Notes under the pieces: generated by a model
Seen by the model: only the letters and a program-made list of their open reading frames with translations
What the model was told of the DNA's origin: nothing
Database searches by the model: none
Part shown: positions 1 through 6,234 of the stretch, piece by piece
How positions within the stretch are numbered: position 1 is the first letter of the stretch
Layout of the letters: each line of letters begins with the position of its first letter
Made by a program: the position numbers and the translations under genes
NCBI GenBank assembly: GCA_041665985.1
Contig: JBAYHV010000018.1
Span: 1 to 16,796, forward strand
Length of the DNA stretch: 16,796 nucleotides
Reading direction: 5' to 3'
Origin: CAIRYW01 sp041665985
GTDB lineage: Bacteria; Patescibacteriota; Minisyncoccia; Phycocordibacterales; CAIRYW01

Positions 1-456
1 ATGCATTGGTTCGCCGATATCAAGCATCACAAAGTTTGTCAGATCAACTAGTAAACTTATTGAACGTTGACCGACAGAATTAAGTCTTTCCTTAAGCCAC
101 ACAGGCGATTCAGAAGCAACATTCATAACTTTTACTGCAATATATCTTTTGCAAATATTTTTATTTAGAATTTCCACTTCAGGTTTTACAATTTCAGAAT
201 TTTCTGAAAAAGAAATTTCGCGTGAAATAAATTCATTATCCGGCAGGATCGCAGAAATTTCTTTTGCAATTCCCAAATGAGAAAGTGCGTAACAGGCACG
301 GTCAGGCAAAACATTTATATCCAAAACAAAATCATTAACTTTATTTTCTATGCCTTCAATTTCAAAAGAACTGAAAGTGATCTTACGCGCCAAATCCTCC
401 ACACCAGGAAGCGGTTCTTTAAAATAAGTTTGGAGCCATTTGTATGAAACTAACAT
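1..456 (-). CDS. pheT: Phenylalanyl-tRNA synthetase beta subunit, N-terminal part (cut by window edge)
   Basis: The frame is open from an ATG at 456 to the left edge (152 codons). The translation starts MLVSYKWLQTYF, the typical PheT N-terminus. It continues with VLPDRACYALSHLGIAKEI and ends LLVDLTNFVMLDIGEPMH, which is the B3/B4 core motif (compare NNVVDITNYVM...G.P.H). PheT pairs with PheS to charge tRNA-Phe in the cytoplasm. In most bacteria an EMAP/OB-type tRNA-binding domain of about 100 residues is inserted near residue 40. Here residue 38 (IEGIENKV) leads directly into VLDINVLPDR, so that domain is absent. The ATG follows the pheS stop after one base (TAA-A-ATG), so the two genes are one operon and may be translationally coupled. 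The catalytic-like and C-terminal domains lie outside the window. Confidence 0.94.
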   Translation of the reverse strand, partial: MLVSYKWLQTYFKEPLPGVEDLARKITFSSFEIEGIENKVNDFVLDINVLPDRACYALSHLGIAKEISAILPDNEFISREISFSENSEIVKPEVEILNKNICKRYIAVKVMNVASESPVWLKERLNSVGQRSISLLVDLTNFVMLDIGEPMH

Positions 457-457
457 T

Positions 458-1162
458 TTAAAATTGATTAATTACTCTTAAATCTCCTGAATAAAACAAA
501 CGCAGATCATCGATACCATACTTGATCATCACTAATCTCTCTATTCCTCCTCCAAAAGCAAAGCCACTAAATTCTTTTGGATCAATTCCACCAGATTCTA
601 AGATTTTTGGGTGTACTAATCCGGCTCCCATCACTTCAAGCCATCGGTCTTTGTATCTCAAATCAATTTCAACAGAAGGTTCTGTGAAAGGAAAAAAACT
701 TGGACGAAATCTGATCTCAACATCTGGTCCAAAAAATTCTTTAAAAAAATGTTCTAGCACTCCTTTCAGATCTGCCATCGAAACTTTTTTATCAACATAA
801 AATCCTTCAACCTGAAAAAATTCTGCGCCGTGTGTCGCATCAATTGCTTCATTTCTATAAACTTTTCCTGGAGAAATAATTGCGATAGGAGGTCTGTTGT
901 TTTCCATATATCTAATTTGAATTGGAGAAGTTTGAGTTCGAAGAAGTTTTTTTTCAGAAACAGGATCCATCCAAAAAGTATCTTGCATGTCGCGAGCAGG
1001 ATGGTCAGCAGGAACATTAAGAGCATCGAAGTTGTAATACTCAGTTTCTATCTCTGGACCTTCAGCCACAGAAAAACCGATCTCCTTGAAGATTCGTCTG
1101 ATCTCATCTATTGCCAAAGTAATTGGGTGTAGGTGGCCTTTGTTTACTGTTTTATCTTCCAT
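458..1162 (-). CDS. pheS: Phenylalanyl-tRNA synthetase alpha subunit, short form
   Basis: This is the catalytic subunit of PheRS (class II aminoacyl-tRNA synthetase). Seen in the 234-residue product: the start of the core at GHLHPIT (9-15); YNFDALNVPADHPARDMQDT (43-62); class II motif 2 around FRPSFFPFTEPSVEID (152-167); and motif 3 GFAFGGGIERLVMIKYGIDD (200-219). Usual PheS is about 330-350 residues, with roughly 90 residues of N-terminal coiled coil that help bind tRNA. Here only 8 residues precede the core. The codon just upstream of the ATG is TAA in frame, so no longer protein is possible and the short form is real. A TATAAT box at 1170-1175 lies 7 nt before the ATG. pheT follows after 1 nt. 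Confidence 0.97.
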   Translation of the reverse strand: MEDKTVNKGHLHPITLAIDEIRRIFKEIGFSVAEGPEIETEYYNFDALNVPADHPARDMQDTFWMDPVSEKKLLRTQTSPIQIRYMENNRPPIAIISPGKVYRNEAIDATHGAEFFQVEGFYVDKKVSMADLKGVLEHFFKEFFGPDVEIRFRPSFFPFTEPSVEIDLRYKDRWLEVMGAGLVHPKILESGGIDPKEFSGFAFGGGIERLVMIKYGIDDLRLFYSGDLRVINQF

Positions 1163-1169
1163 TTAGTGG

Positions 1170-1175
1170 ATTATA
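1170..1175 (-). promoter_or_regulatory. -10 box of the pheS promoter
   Basis: On the minus strand a perfect TATAAT ends 7 nt before the pheS ATG. Transcription would therefore begin at or within a base or two of the start codon, giving a leaderless mRNA. The region where the -35 would lie is inside the palindromic repeat at 1183-1206 and has no good TTGACA match. Confidence 0.6.
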
Positions 1176-1182
1176 CCGCGTA

Positions 1183-1255
1183 TGTCATTCCCGCGAAAGC
1201 GGGAATATAGGATAGCACAATAAAATACTGGATTCCCGCTTTCGCGGGAATGACA
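1183..1255. repeat. Inverted pair of REP-like palindromes
   Basis: The 24 bp at 1183-1206 (TGTCATTCCCGCG, AAA, GCGGGAAT) are the exact reverse complement of 1232-1255. Each copy is itself a short palindrome around ATTCCCGC/GCGGGAAT, and together they can fold into a hairpin with a 25-nt loop. The pair lies between the divergent pheS and glycosyltransferase genes. The ATTCCC-N-GGGAAT core resembles the neisserial dRS3 repeat (from knowledge of that family); whether they are related is not known. Confidence 0.85.
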
Positions 1256-1322
1256 AAAACAAAAGATTTATAATAACGGTAATCATTCGCCATCCTTTAT
1301 TCCCAAAAACTCAAAAATACGG

Positions 1323-1328
1323 TAAAAT
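1323..1328 (+). promoter_or_regulatory. Candidate -10 box of the glycosyltransferase gene
   Basis: TAAAAT lies 8 nt before the ATG at 1337, the same spacing as before pheS and rplY. No convincing -35 is visible and there is no Shine-Dalgarno site between it and the start codon. Confidence 0.4.
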
Positions 1329-1336
1329 GCTACCTA

Positions 1337-2557
1337 ATGAACGCACTCTTAGGTTCAATGAATTACATCTTCATTTTTGTCTCGCTTTACTTCGAGGTCT
1401 TTTTACTTATGTCTATTATTGACAGTCCTGATGAAACAAAAAGTGAGGAAGACTACTTTCCTTATATGGATGTCATTGTGCCGATCTTTAACGAAGAAAA
1501 AACCATCGCCAAAACCCTGCATTCCCTGCTCGCTCTTGATTACCCAAAAGACAAATACAATATTCTTGCAATTGACGACGGTTCAACAGACGGTACTTTG
1601 GAAGCGCTAAAACATTTTAAGGATCATAAAAATATTATTGTTCTTTCAAAACCTAATGGAGGAAAACACACAGCTCTAAACCTTGGCATTTCAACATCAA
1701 AAGCAGAATTTATTGGATGTCTAGATGCAGATTCTTTTGTTGATAGAGAGGCCTTAAAACTTATCGCCAGAAGATTTAGGAACGAACACGTAATGGCTGT
1801 AACCCCTTCTGTTGTGATCGATGACGCAAATAATATTATTCGCAAAACTCAAAAAGCAGAATATCAATACGGAAATTTCGTAAGAAAAGCTTTTTGTGCG
1901 ATCGGAGCCATTCATATTGCACCTGGACCTTTTTCTTTTTATAGAAAATCTGTTTTTGAAAAAGTTGGAATGTATCGCAAAGCGCACAATACAGAAGATA
2001 TGGAAATGGCTATGCGTCTGCAAAAAAATGGATTAAAAATAGTGAACGAACCTCTCGCTCTAGTTTATACAGTCGGACCAAGCAGTATAAAAAAATTATA
2101 CAAACAAAGAGTACGCTGGGTCAGCGGATTCTTAGCCAACCTCATTGATTACAAAGGAATGGTCTTCAATAAAAAATATGGGGACTTAGGGTTGATCGTT
2201 TTGCCTTTTGCCGCTTTCGGAGTATTTATTAGTATTTTTGTTTTCATAAAGGGAATTTTAAGTTTAATAAAATCATTATGGATGGAATTTCAAAAAATAT
2301 ACTTCGGAGGTTTTTACTTTCACTTTCCAAGTTTTGATTGGTTCTATTTTGATACTAGTGCCATCTCGATCTTGGGAATAACTTTACTAGCAATAACTAT
2401 TTTTACCGTTTGGCTTGGACACAAGATTTCAACTGGTAAATGGCATTTTTCATTTGAGTTTATTTATTTTTTCACGATCTACATAATCATTTCCCCTTTT
2501 TGGATTTCAAAGGCGTTATATAATACAATAACCTCAAGAGAAGCAAGCTGGAGATAG
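1337..2557 (+). CDS. Membrane-bound family 2 glycosyltransferase (processive type)
   Basis: The 406-residue protein has one N-terminal membrane segment (about 9-27), a cytoplasmic GT-A domain and about three C-terminal membrane segments (286-312, 343-361, 375-395). The GT2 signature residues are all present: VIVPIFNEE (47-54), the nucleotide-binding DDGS (80-83), LDADS (129-133), TED with the likely catalytic base (219-221), and QRVRW (257-261). QxxRW marks processive enzymes such as cellulose, chitin, hyaluronan and poly-GlcNAc synthases. By family knowledge it would use a UDP-sugar and extrude a polysaccharide or build a glycolipid at the membrane. The sugar cannot be deduced. It is smaller than BcsA-type enzymes and has no PilZ domain. 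A thioredoxin-like gene follows on the same strand after 235 nt. Confidence 0.9.
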   Translation: MNALLGSMNYIFIFVSLYFEVFLLMSIIDSPDETKSEEDYFPYMDVIVPIFNEEKTIAKTLHSLLALDYPKDKYNILAIDDGSTDGTLEALKHFKDHKNIIVLSKPNGGKHTALNLGISTSKAEFIGCLDADSFVDREALKLIARRFRNEHVMAVTPSVVIDDANNIIRKTQKAEYQYGNFVRKAFCAIGAIHIAPGPFSFYRKSVFEKVGMYRKAHNTEDMEMAMRLQKNGLKIVNEPLALVYTVGPSSIKKLYKQRVRWVSGFLANLIDYKGMVFNKKYGDLGLIVLPFAAFGVFISIFVFIKGILSLIKSLWMEFQKIYFGGFYFHFPSFDWFYFDTSAISILGITLLAITIFTVWLGHKISTGKWHFSFEFIYFFTIYIIISPFWISKALYNTITSREASWR

Positions 2558-2559
2558 GA

Positions 2560-2760
2560 AAATAAGTCAAAGTTCAAAATGCAAAAATCAAAATTTGACT
2601 TTATTCTCTTATTGAGCGAAGCTAAATTAGAGAATAAGAAATACCCTTGTGGTACAAGCAAAAATTAAAAAGTTAAATGCAAAAAAATTTTGACTTTTGA
2701 ATTGCAATTTTGAATTTTAACCTTTGAATTTTTAATTTAGTAACATACAAAAATAATCGA
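2560..2760. repeat. AT-rich imperfect inverted-repeat block
   Basis: The gap between the glycosyltransferase and the thioredoxin-like gene is mostly reiterated words such as TTCAAAATGCAAAAATCAAA (about 2566-2597). Related words recur in inverted orientation at 2686-2745. Between them is a hairpin made of TTATTCTCT (2601-2609) and AGAGAATAA (2629-2637). No coding signal or T-tracted terminator is visible. Confidence 0.55.
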
Positions 2761-2792
2761 AAAAATTAACAAATTAAAATCCTAATGATGAG

Positions 2793-3515
2793 ATGAACAA
2801 TACAAAACCTACAGACTGGAAAAAATATTTATTAGTATTCCTGATCACAGGTACGATCTTTGTCGTAGCAATTTATATTAGCAATACGATCAGTAATAAA
2901 CGTATTTATGAAATAAAATCTATTCAAGATGCAGTCTCTACAGATATCCTTTCTTCTGAAACTCAATTCTCTCTTCTCTCAGAACTTTCGTGTAAAGAAG
3001 CCAGTAACTCTCTCTTATCATCAGAAATTAATGATCTAGGACAAAAGATCAGTTATAGCGAAAGTAGTTCTGGCAGTAATACAGCCGAAATAATCCAACT
3101 AAAAAAATACTACGCTTTGCTAGAAATAAAAGATTATTTGTTGATGAAGCGTGTTTCTGAAAAATGTGGAAAGAAATTTATGTTTGCACTTTATTTTTAT
3201 GACCAAGGAACCAAGTGTCCCGATTGCGATAAAGCCAGCTATGCCCTTACATATCTTCGTCAGAAATATCCAGACTTGCGTGTTTACTCCTTTGATTACA
3301 GTCTAGACCTATCAGCCGTTTCAACCTTAATTAAAATATTTAATATCTCAAATGTTCTTCCTGCAATTGTAATTGGAGATGAAACAATAAATGGCTTCCA
3401 AGAAAAAGAAGTTCTTGAGAAAACTCTAACTGCACAATATCCAGCAGAAACAAAAGCCGATCTTCTCAAAGCCGTGACATCCTCAAGCACAGCAACTAGT
3501 ACGAAGAAAAAGTAA
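2793..3515 (+). CDS. Membrane-anchored thioredoxin-fold protein (CPDC)
   Basis: The 240-residue protein starts with a short cytoplasmic stretch and one membrane segment (11-30). An outward-facing, probably helical linker (about 40-120) follows, then a thioredoxin-like domain (about 127-215). The domain shows FALYFYDQGTKCPDC, with the redox pair C142 and C145, and SNVLPAIVIGDETINGF, with the cis-proline P190 of thioredoxin folds. The tail is rich in Ser, Thr and Lys. By analogy it would handle disulfides or shuttle electrons on the outer face of the membrane. Two further cysteines (C67, C125) lie in the linker region. The 3' end overlaps the convergent pyrophosphatase-like gene by 20 bp. There is no Shine-Dalgarno site before the ATG. 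Confidence 0.8.
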   Translation: MNNTKPTDWKKYLLVFLITGTIFVVAIYISNTISNKRIYEIKSIQDAVSTDILSSETQFSLLSELSCKEASNSLLSSEINDLGQKISYSESSSGSNTAEIIQLKKYYALLEIKDYLLMKRVSEKCGKKFMFALYFYDQGTKCPDCDKASYALTYLRQKYPDLRVYSFDYSLDLSAVSTLIKIFNISNVLPAIVIGDETINGFQEKEVLEKTLTAQYPAETKADLLKAVTSSSTATSTKKK

Positions 3516-3948
3516 TATTATTTTTCAAATACTCTAAGGCTTTATCTTTAGAATCAACAAAAATAATTTCCGATTTAAATCCAAAATATTCTAGTATTAA
3601 ATCTTTTTCTTTGTTTGAAATTTCATTAAAACTTTTTATTTGAACCGAATCATCTACCGCGATCACTTTATGATCTTCGTCTTTCCGAGTAAGCATACCG
3701 ATAATTTCTACATCCGCTTTATCTCCTGTTTTGTAAAGTCTAGATGAAAAAATAATTACATCTACATTATCTTTTTCTTCTTTATTAATTACTCCTTCAA
3801 TATATCCGTAATCAACTGGCATTACTCCACCATTGACTGAAATCTCATCTTTAATTGGTCATAGATCAATAAATCCACTATTGTCGTATGACATGTGAAT
3901 TCTCCTATCTGAACCTTTTGGTATTTCTATTACTGCCGAGTATTTCAT
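3496..3948 (-). pseudogene. ppa: Divergent family I inorganic pyrophosphatase interrupted by an in-frame UGA
   Basis: The frame from ATG 3948 reads MKYSAVIEIPKGSDRRIHMS, then YDNSGFIDL, stop, PIKDEISVNGGV, then MPVDYGYIEG. IEIP, the FIDL segment, PVDYGYI, EEKDNVDVII (58-60 and 63 matching the E. coli D65/D67/D70 cluster, with E for D65) and DHKVIAV (D92/K94 matching D102/K104) are family I PPase landmarks. Both sides of the TGA (3859-3861, codon 30) are clearly homologous in one frame, so this is a single-codon interruption. The length of 150 codons suits a short PPase; E. coli PPase is 176 residues. Starting instead at M43 (3822) would lose the first beta strands. The position corresponding to R43 is L29. 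The enzyme would hydrolyse PPi to Pi in the cytoplasm. It starts 14 nt after the EPSP-synthase-like gene and is probably co-transcribed with it. Options are a point nonsense mutation (GGA to TGA would do it), a sequencing error, or UGA readthrough. Confidence 0.8.
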
Positions 3949-3962
3949 GTGCAAATAATAAT

Positions 3963-4823
3963 TTAATAATCTTTCATAAAATCCCAAAACTGAGGCCATG
4001 TTTTATTCACTGCCTCAGGATAAAGAATGTTCAATTTCTTGTTATTTACTTTTGCCCACATTGCAATTGCCTGGACTACCCTATGATCTTTTGAGATTAT
4101 TTCTTTCCCAGACTTTGCATTATCAAGTATATTTTTTATTTCTATTATTCTGTCACTTTCATGAGTTCGAAGACTTGGCCATCTTTTTTCTCCTTCTTCT
4201 GCAGACATGAAGCCGAAGATATAAGCAAAACAAAAATCTTCCGCTTGTTCGGGAATGAATTCTGCACTTTCTCTCTTCATGATTTTTATATAAGTTAAAG
4301 CTTGATTAAGAATTGTTTGATCAAATCTTGGTTCCCATACATTATGTCGTTCTCTCTGTTTTTTCCAATAATCAACAGCTTCATATGTTAATTTCAATTT
4401 ATAAGGAGGGTTTTGAAGTCTTTCTACATCTCCTGTTAAAACCAAGGCTGATGACCATTGAGAAGTATTGTTATCTAACTTTAATAACTCATTTTGTGAA
4501 AGATTTACAATATTTTTATCATCATTTATTTTTCTTTCCTTTAGCGTACCGCTCAAAACAAATGTTTTGTTTAAATTTAGTTTCCAAGAAATAAATTTTA
4601 AAAGCCTATATAAAGTTCCTGATTCTCCAACTTCAAGCGGTTTATCTGTATTCCAATCTGTAGCAACTTTTTTTAAAGCGAGTAAATCATCACCAAGATT
4701 TTTTTGTTTATTTAAAAATTCTAAAATATCAGAATAACCATTTACCAAATCTAAAATACCCATCCTTATTATCCAAGATTTATCTAAGGGTATAAAACCT
4801 TTTTTAATTAGTTCTTTTTCCAT
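3963..4823 (-). CDS. Compact EPSP-synthase-like protein (AroA/MurA fold)
   Basis: The 286-residue protein matches EPSP synthase (3-phosphoshikimate 1-carboxyvinyltransferase, about 430 residues) motif by motif and in the correct order. K15 and R20 (KSWIIR) equal E. coli K22 and R27. GESGTLYRLL (66-75) equals GNAGTAMRPL. LSGTLKERKI equals LTGEPRMKERPI. TSQWSSALVLTG (120-131) equals SSQFLTALLM. FIPE (E192) sits where IPD (D313) lies. HESDR (221-225) equals KETDR (E341/R344). KDHR (R248) equals NDHR (R386). NKTWPQFWDFM (K274) equals AKTFPDYFEQL (K411). Loops in the middle of the fold are deleted, and the catalytic Asp appears as Glu. EPSPS joins PEP to shikimate-3-phosphate; whether this protein does so is uncertain. 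A TGn-extended -10 lies 6 nt before the ATG. The pyrophosphatase-like gene follows after 14 nt. Confidence 0.75.
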   Translation of the reverse strand: MEKELIKKGFIPLDKSWIIRMGILDLVNGYSDILEFLNKQKNLGDDLLALKKVATDWNTDKPLEVGESGTLYRLLKFISWKLNLNKTFVLSGTLKERKINDDKNIVNLSQNELLKLDNNTSQWSSALVLTGDVERLQNPPYKLKLTYEAVDYWKKQRERHNVWEPRFDQTILNQALTYIKIMKRESAEFIPEQAEDFCFAYIFGFMSAEEGEKRWPSLRTHESDRIIEIKNILDNAKSGKEIISKDHRVVQAIAMWAKVNNKKLNILYPEAVNKTWPQFWDFMKDY

Positions 4824-4829
4824 TTAAAT

Positions 4830-4835
4830 AATATA
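4830..4835 (-). promoter_or_regulatory. Extended -10 box of the EPSP-synthase-like gene
   Basis: The minus strand reads TGT-TATATT, a TGn-extended -10, with 6 nt to the ATG at 4823. This predicts a leaderless mRNA. The box lies just downstream of the terminator of the tRNA/tsf unit, as expected for an independent promoter. Confidence 0.5.
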
Positions 4836-4842
4836 ACATAAG

Positions 4843-4863
4843 AGCCTCTCAGATGAGGAGGCT
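4843..4863. repeat. Small hairpin between terminator and promoter
   Basis: AGCCTC (4843-4848) pairs with GAGGCT (4858-4863). It lies between the tRNA terminator and the promoter of the EPSP-synthase-like gene and has no T-tract. Its function is unknown. Confidence 0.4.
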
Positions 4864-4869
4864 GATAGT

Positions 4870-4895
4870 AAAAAAACCTCTTATGAGGTTTTTTT
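4870..4895. terminator. Bidirectional intrinsic terminator after tRNA-Thr
   Basis: An 11-bp perfect stem with a 4-nt loop has seven A on one side and seven T on the other (A7-CCTC / GAGG-T7). It begins immediately after the encoded CCA of the tRNA on the minus strand, so it ends the rpsB-tsf-tRNA unit. Confidence 0.9.
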
Positions 4896-4896
4896 A

Positions 4897-4972
4897 TGGA
4901 GCCGCCTCCCAGGCTTGAACTGGGGACATCCACTTTACAAAAGTGGCGCTCTACCAACTGAGCTAAGGCGGC
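4897..4972 (-). tRNA. tRNA-Thr (anticodon UGU)
   Basis: The 76-nt cloverleaf can be read on the minus strand. The acceptor stem is GCCGCCT/AGGCGGC (7 bp). The D-arm contains AGCTCAGTTGGTAGAGC. The anticodon stem is CCACT/AGTGG with loop TTTGTAA, giving anticodon TGT (Thr, ACA and wobble ACN). The T-arm is CCCAG-TTCAAGC-CTGGG. The discriminator is T and the 3' CCA is encoded in the gene. It lies 34 nt after the small membrane-protein gene and right before a strong terminator, so it is likely processed from the end of the tsf transcript. Confidence 0.96.
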
Positions 4973-5006
4973 ATTTATATTCTGTTTTTTCACTACTCAC
5001 CAACCA

Positions 5007-5375
5007 CTACTCACTATCCACTTCTCTTCTTATTGACTTCAAAAATTCCGAAACCTCTTTTTTCTGTTCTGGAACATTCGTCCCTCGAACTGTCTCTACA
5101 ATATGCGAAATCTTCGGATAAATCAAGACTTTCATCTTTCTTGATGCATCAACTGTCATAATAACAATGAAATGGTAAACATTCATAATAACGTGCTTTG
5201 GCAATTCAGTAAAAAGAACTTTTGATGCGTGGTAAAAACTAGCTAAAAATTTATCCCATTCCTTTGGAAAACTTACATAAGCAACTCTTCCATCACTAAA
5301 TTTTGCTCTGTTCACTATCAGAAAAACAGCTCCGATAAATGATGCGCAAAAAATTGTGATTGCGGTAATGAACAT
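5007..5375 (-). CDS. Small membrane protein of unknown function, downstream of tsf
   Basis: I do not recognise a family. The 122-residue product has one N-terminal hydrophobic segment (about 2-20, MFITAITIFCASFIGAVFLI). A basic and aromatic-rich segment of mixed helix follows, then a charged C-terminus (PEQKKEVSEFLKSIRREVDS). A second moderately hydrophobic stretch (about 83-94, VIMNVYHFIVIMTV) could lie at the membrane surface. The topology suggests a membrane anchor with a cytoplasmic tail, but this is only a prediction. Its ATG lies 3 nt after the tsf stop, so it is almost certainly translated from the rpsB/tsf transcript. The tight spacing is the best evidence that it is a real gene. Confidence 0.75.
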   Translation of the reverse strand: MFITAITIFCASFIGAVFLIVNRAKFSDGRVAYVSFPKEWDKFLASFYHASKVLFTELPKHVIMNVYHFIVIMTVDASRKMKVLIYPKISHIVETVRGTNVPEQKKEVSEFLKSIRREVDSE

Positions 5376-5378
5376 TGA

Positions 5379-5969
5379 TTAGAATTTAGGAACTGTTGTA
5401 AATCTTACGAATTTTCCGATGACAGTTTTTTCACCAAATTTCTGAATAGCATTTTTTAGAAGAGTAGAAACAGTCATTGATGGATCCTTGATGAATTCTT
5501 GTTCCAAAAGAACTTTATCTTTGAAATAAGCAGCAATTTTTCCATCTAAAATTTGTTTCTTTAACTCTTCTGGTTTTCCTTCAACCTCTTTTGCAAATAC
5601 TTCTGCTGCAGTTGCTTTGTCAGCTTCTGGAATATCTTCAATTGAAAGGTACTGAGGATTTGTTGCAGCGATATGCATTGCAATATCCCTTCCAAGGGCT
5701 TTAAATTCCTCATTCTTAGCCACAAAGTCTGTCTCACACCAAAGCTCAACCAAAGTGCCGACAGTGCCTGTATTGTGAATATAAGACACTACAACGCCAG
5801 CACCAAGACTTCTATCTGATTTTTTACCAGCAACTTCTGCTCCTTTCTTCTGAAGAAGGATAATAGCCTTTTCAGCATCACCTCCAGCGTCTTCAAGAGC
5901 TTTCTTGCATTGCATAATAGAGATCCCTGTTCTATCACGAAGTTCTTTTACTTGTTCTGTAGTAATCAT
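5379..5969 (-). CDS. tsf: Translation elongation factor Ts, short form
   Basis: EF-Ts exchanges GDP for GTP on EF-Tu. The 196-residue product shows the N-terminal UBA-like domain (ITTEQVKELRDRTG, 2-15, then MQCKKALEDAGGD, 19-31) and the conserved TDFVAKNEEFK (80-90) that contacts EF-Tu. The C-terminal QEFIKDPSMTVSTLL segment (157-171) is also present. E. coli EF-Ts is 283 residues; this one has a single core subdomain and resembles the short Thermus-type protein. It follows rpsB, the usual order, but with an unusually long 265-nt structured gap. No Shine-Dalgarno site lies at the normal distance. A TAAACT box is 6 nt before the ATG and could be a weak local promoter. Confidence 0.97.
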   Translation of the reverse strand: MITTEQVKELRDRTGISIMQCKKALEDAGGDAEKAIILLQKKGAEVAGKKSDRSLGAGVVVSYIHNTGTVGTLVELWCETDFVAKNEEFKALGRDIAMHIAATNPQYLSIEDIPEADKATAAEVFAKEVEGKPEELKKQILDGKIAAYFKDKVLLEQEFIKDPSMTVSTLLKNAIQKFGEKTVIGKFVRFTTVPKF

Positions 5970-5989
5970 AATGAAAGTTTACCCTTTCA

Positions 5990-6007
5990 AATCCGCCTAG
6001 GCGGATT
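5990..6007. repeat. 18-bp perfect palindrome upstream of tsf
   Basis: AATCCGCCTAGGCGGATT is identical on both strands. It starts 20 nt before the tsf start codon. It could be an operator or an RNA hairpin in the tsf leader. No T-tract follows in the sense direction, so it is not a plain terminator. Confidence 0.7.
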
Positions 6008-6107
6008 GCTTGGGTACAAAAATTAATTTTTAAATTTTAATAACTAGAACCCATTTCAAAAATAACCGTTAATAAAAAATACTAAAATACAGCACTTGAA
6101 CATTCAA

Positions 6108-6204
6108 ACGCCAAAATTTTGGTAAAAAATTAAGTTTCGTCAGTCGGAGTAACGAAGTTACGCCTCCTTCCTCATCCTTCATTTTTTTCTCAAAATTTTG
6201 GCGT
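6108..6204. repeat. Nested hairpin in the rpsB-tsf gap
   Basis: A 14-bp arm ACGCCAAAATTTTG (6108-6121) is the exact reverse complement of 6191-6204. Inside it GTAAC-GAA-GTTAC (6149-6161) forms a second stem flanked by GGAG/CTCC-type pairing. The structure begins about 30 nt downstream of the rpsB stop. It may act in termination, processing or mRNA stability between S2 and EF-Ts. Confidence 0.65.
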
Positions 6205-6234
6205 CTGCAAAGTTCATTATTTTTGAGATGGATT

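Noticed and set aside
2793..3515. The thioredoxin-fold protein as a vitamin K epoxide reductase or DsbB partner.
   Set aside because: It has a single membrane segment and only one CxxC. No multi-span oxidoreductase partner is seen in the window.
3859..3861. Genome-wide reassignment of UGA to glycine, as in Gracilibacteria and Absconditabacteria.
   Set aside because: About fifteen long conserved genes in the window contain no other internal UGA, and at least one small gene ends in UGA inside a terminator loop. A general reassignment would show many in-frame UGAs.
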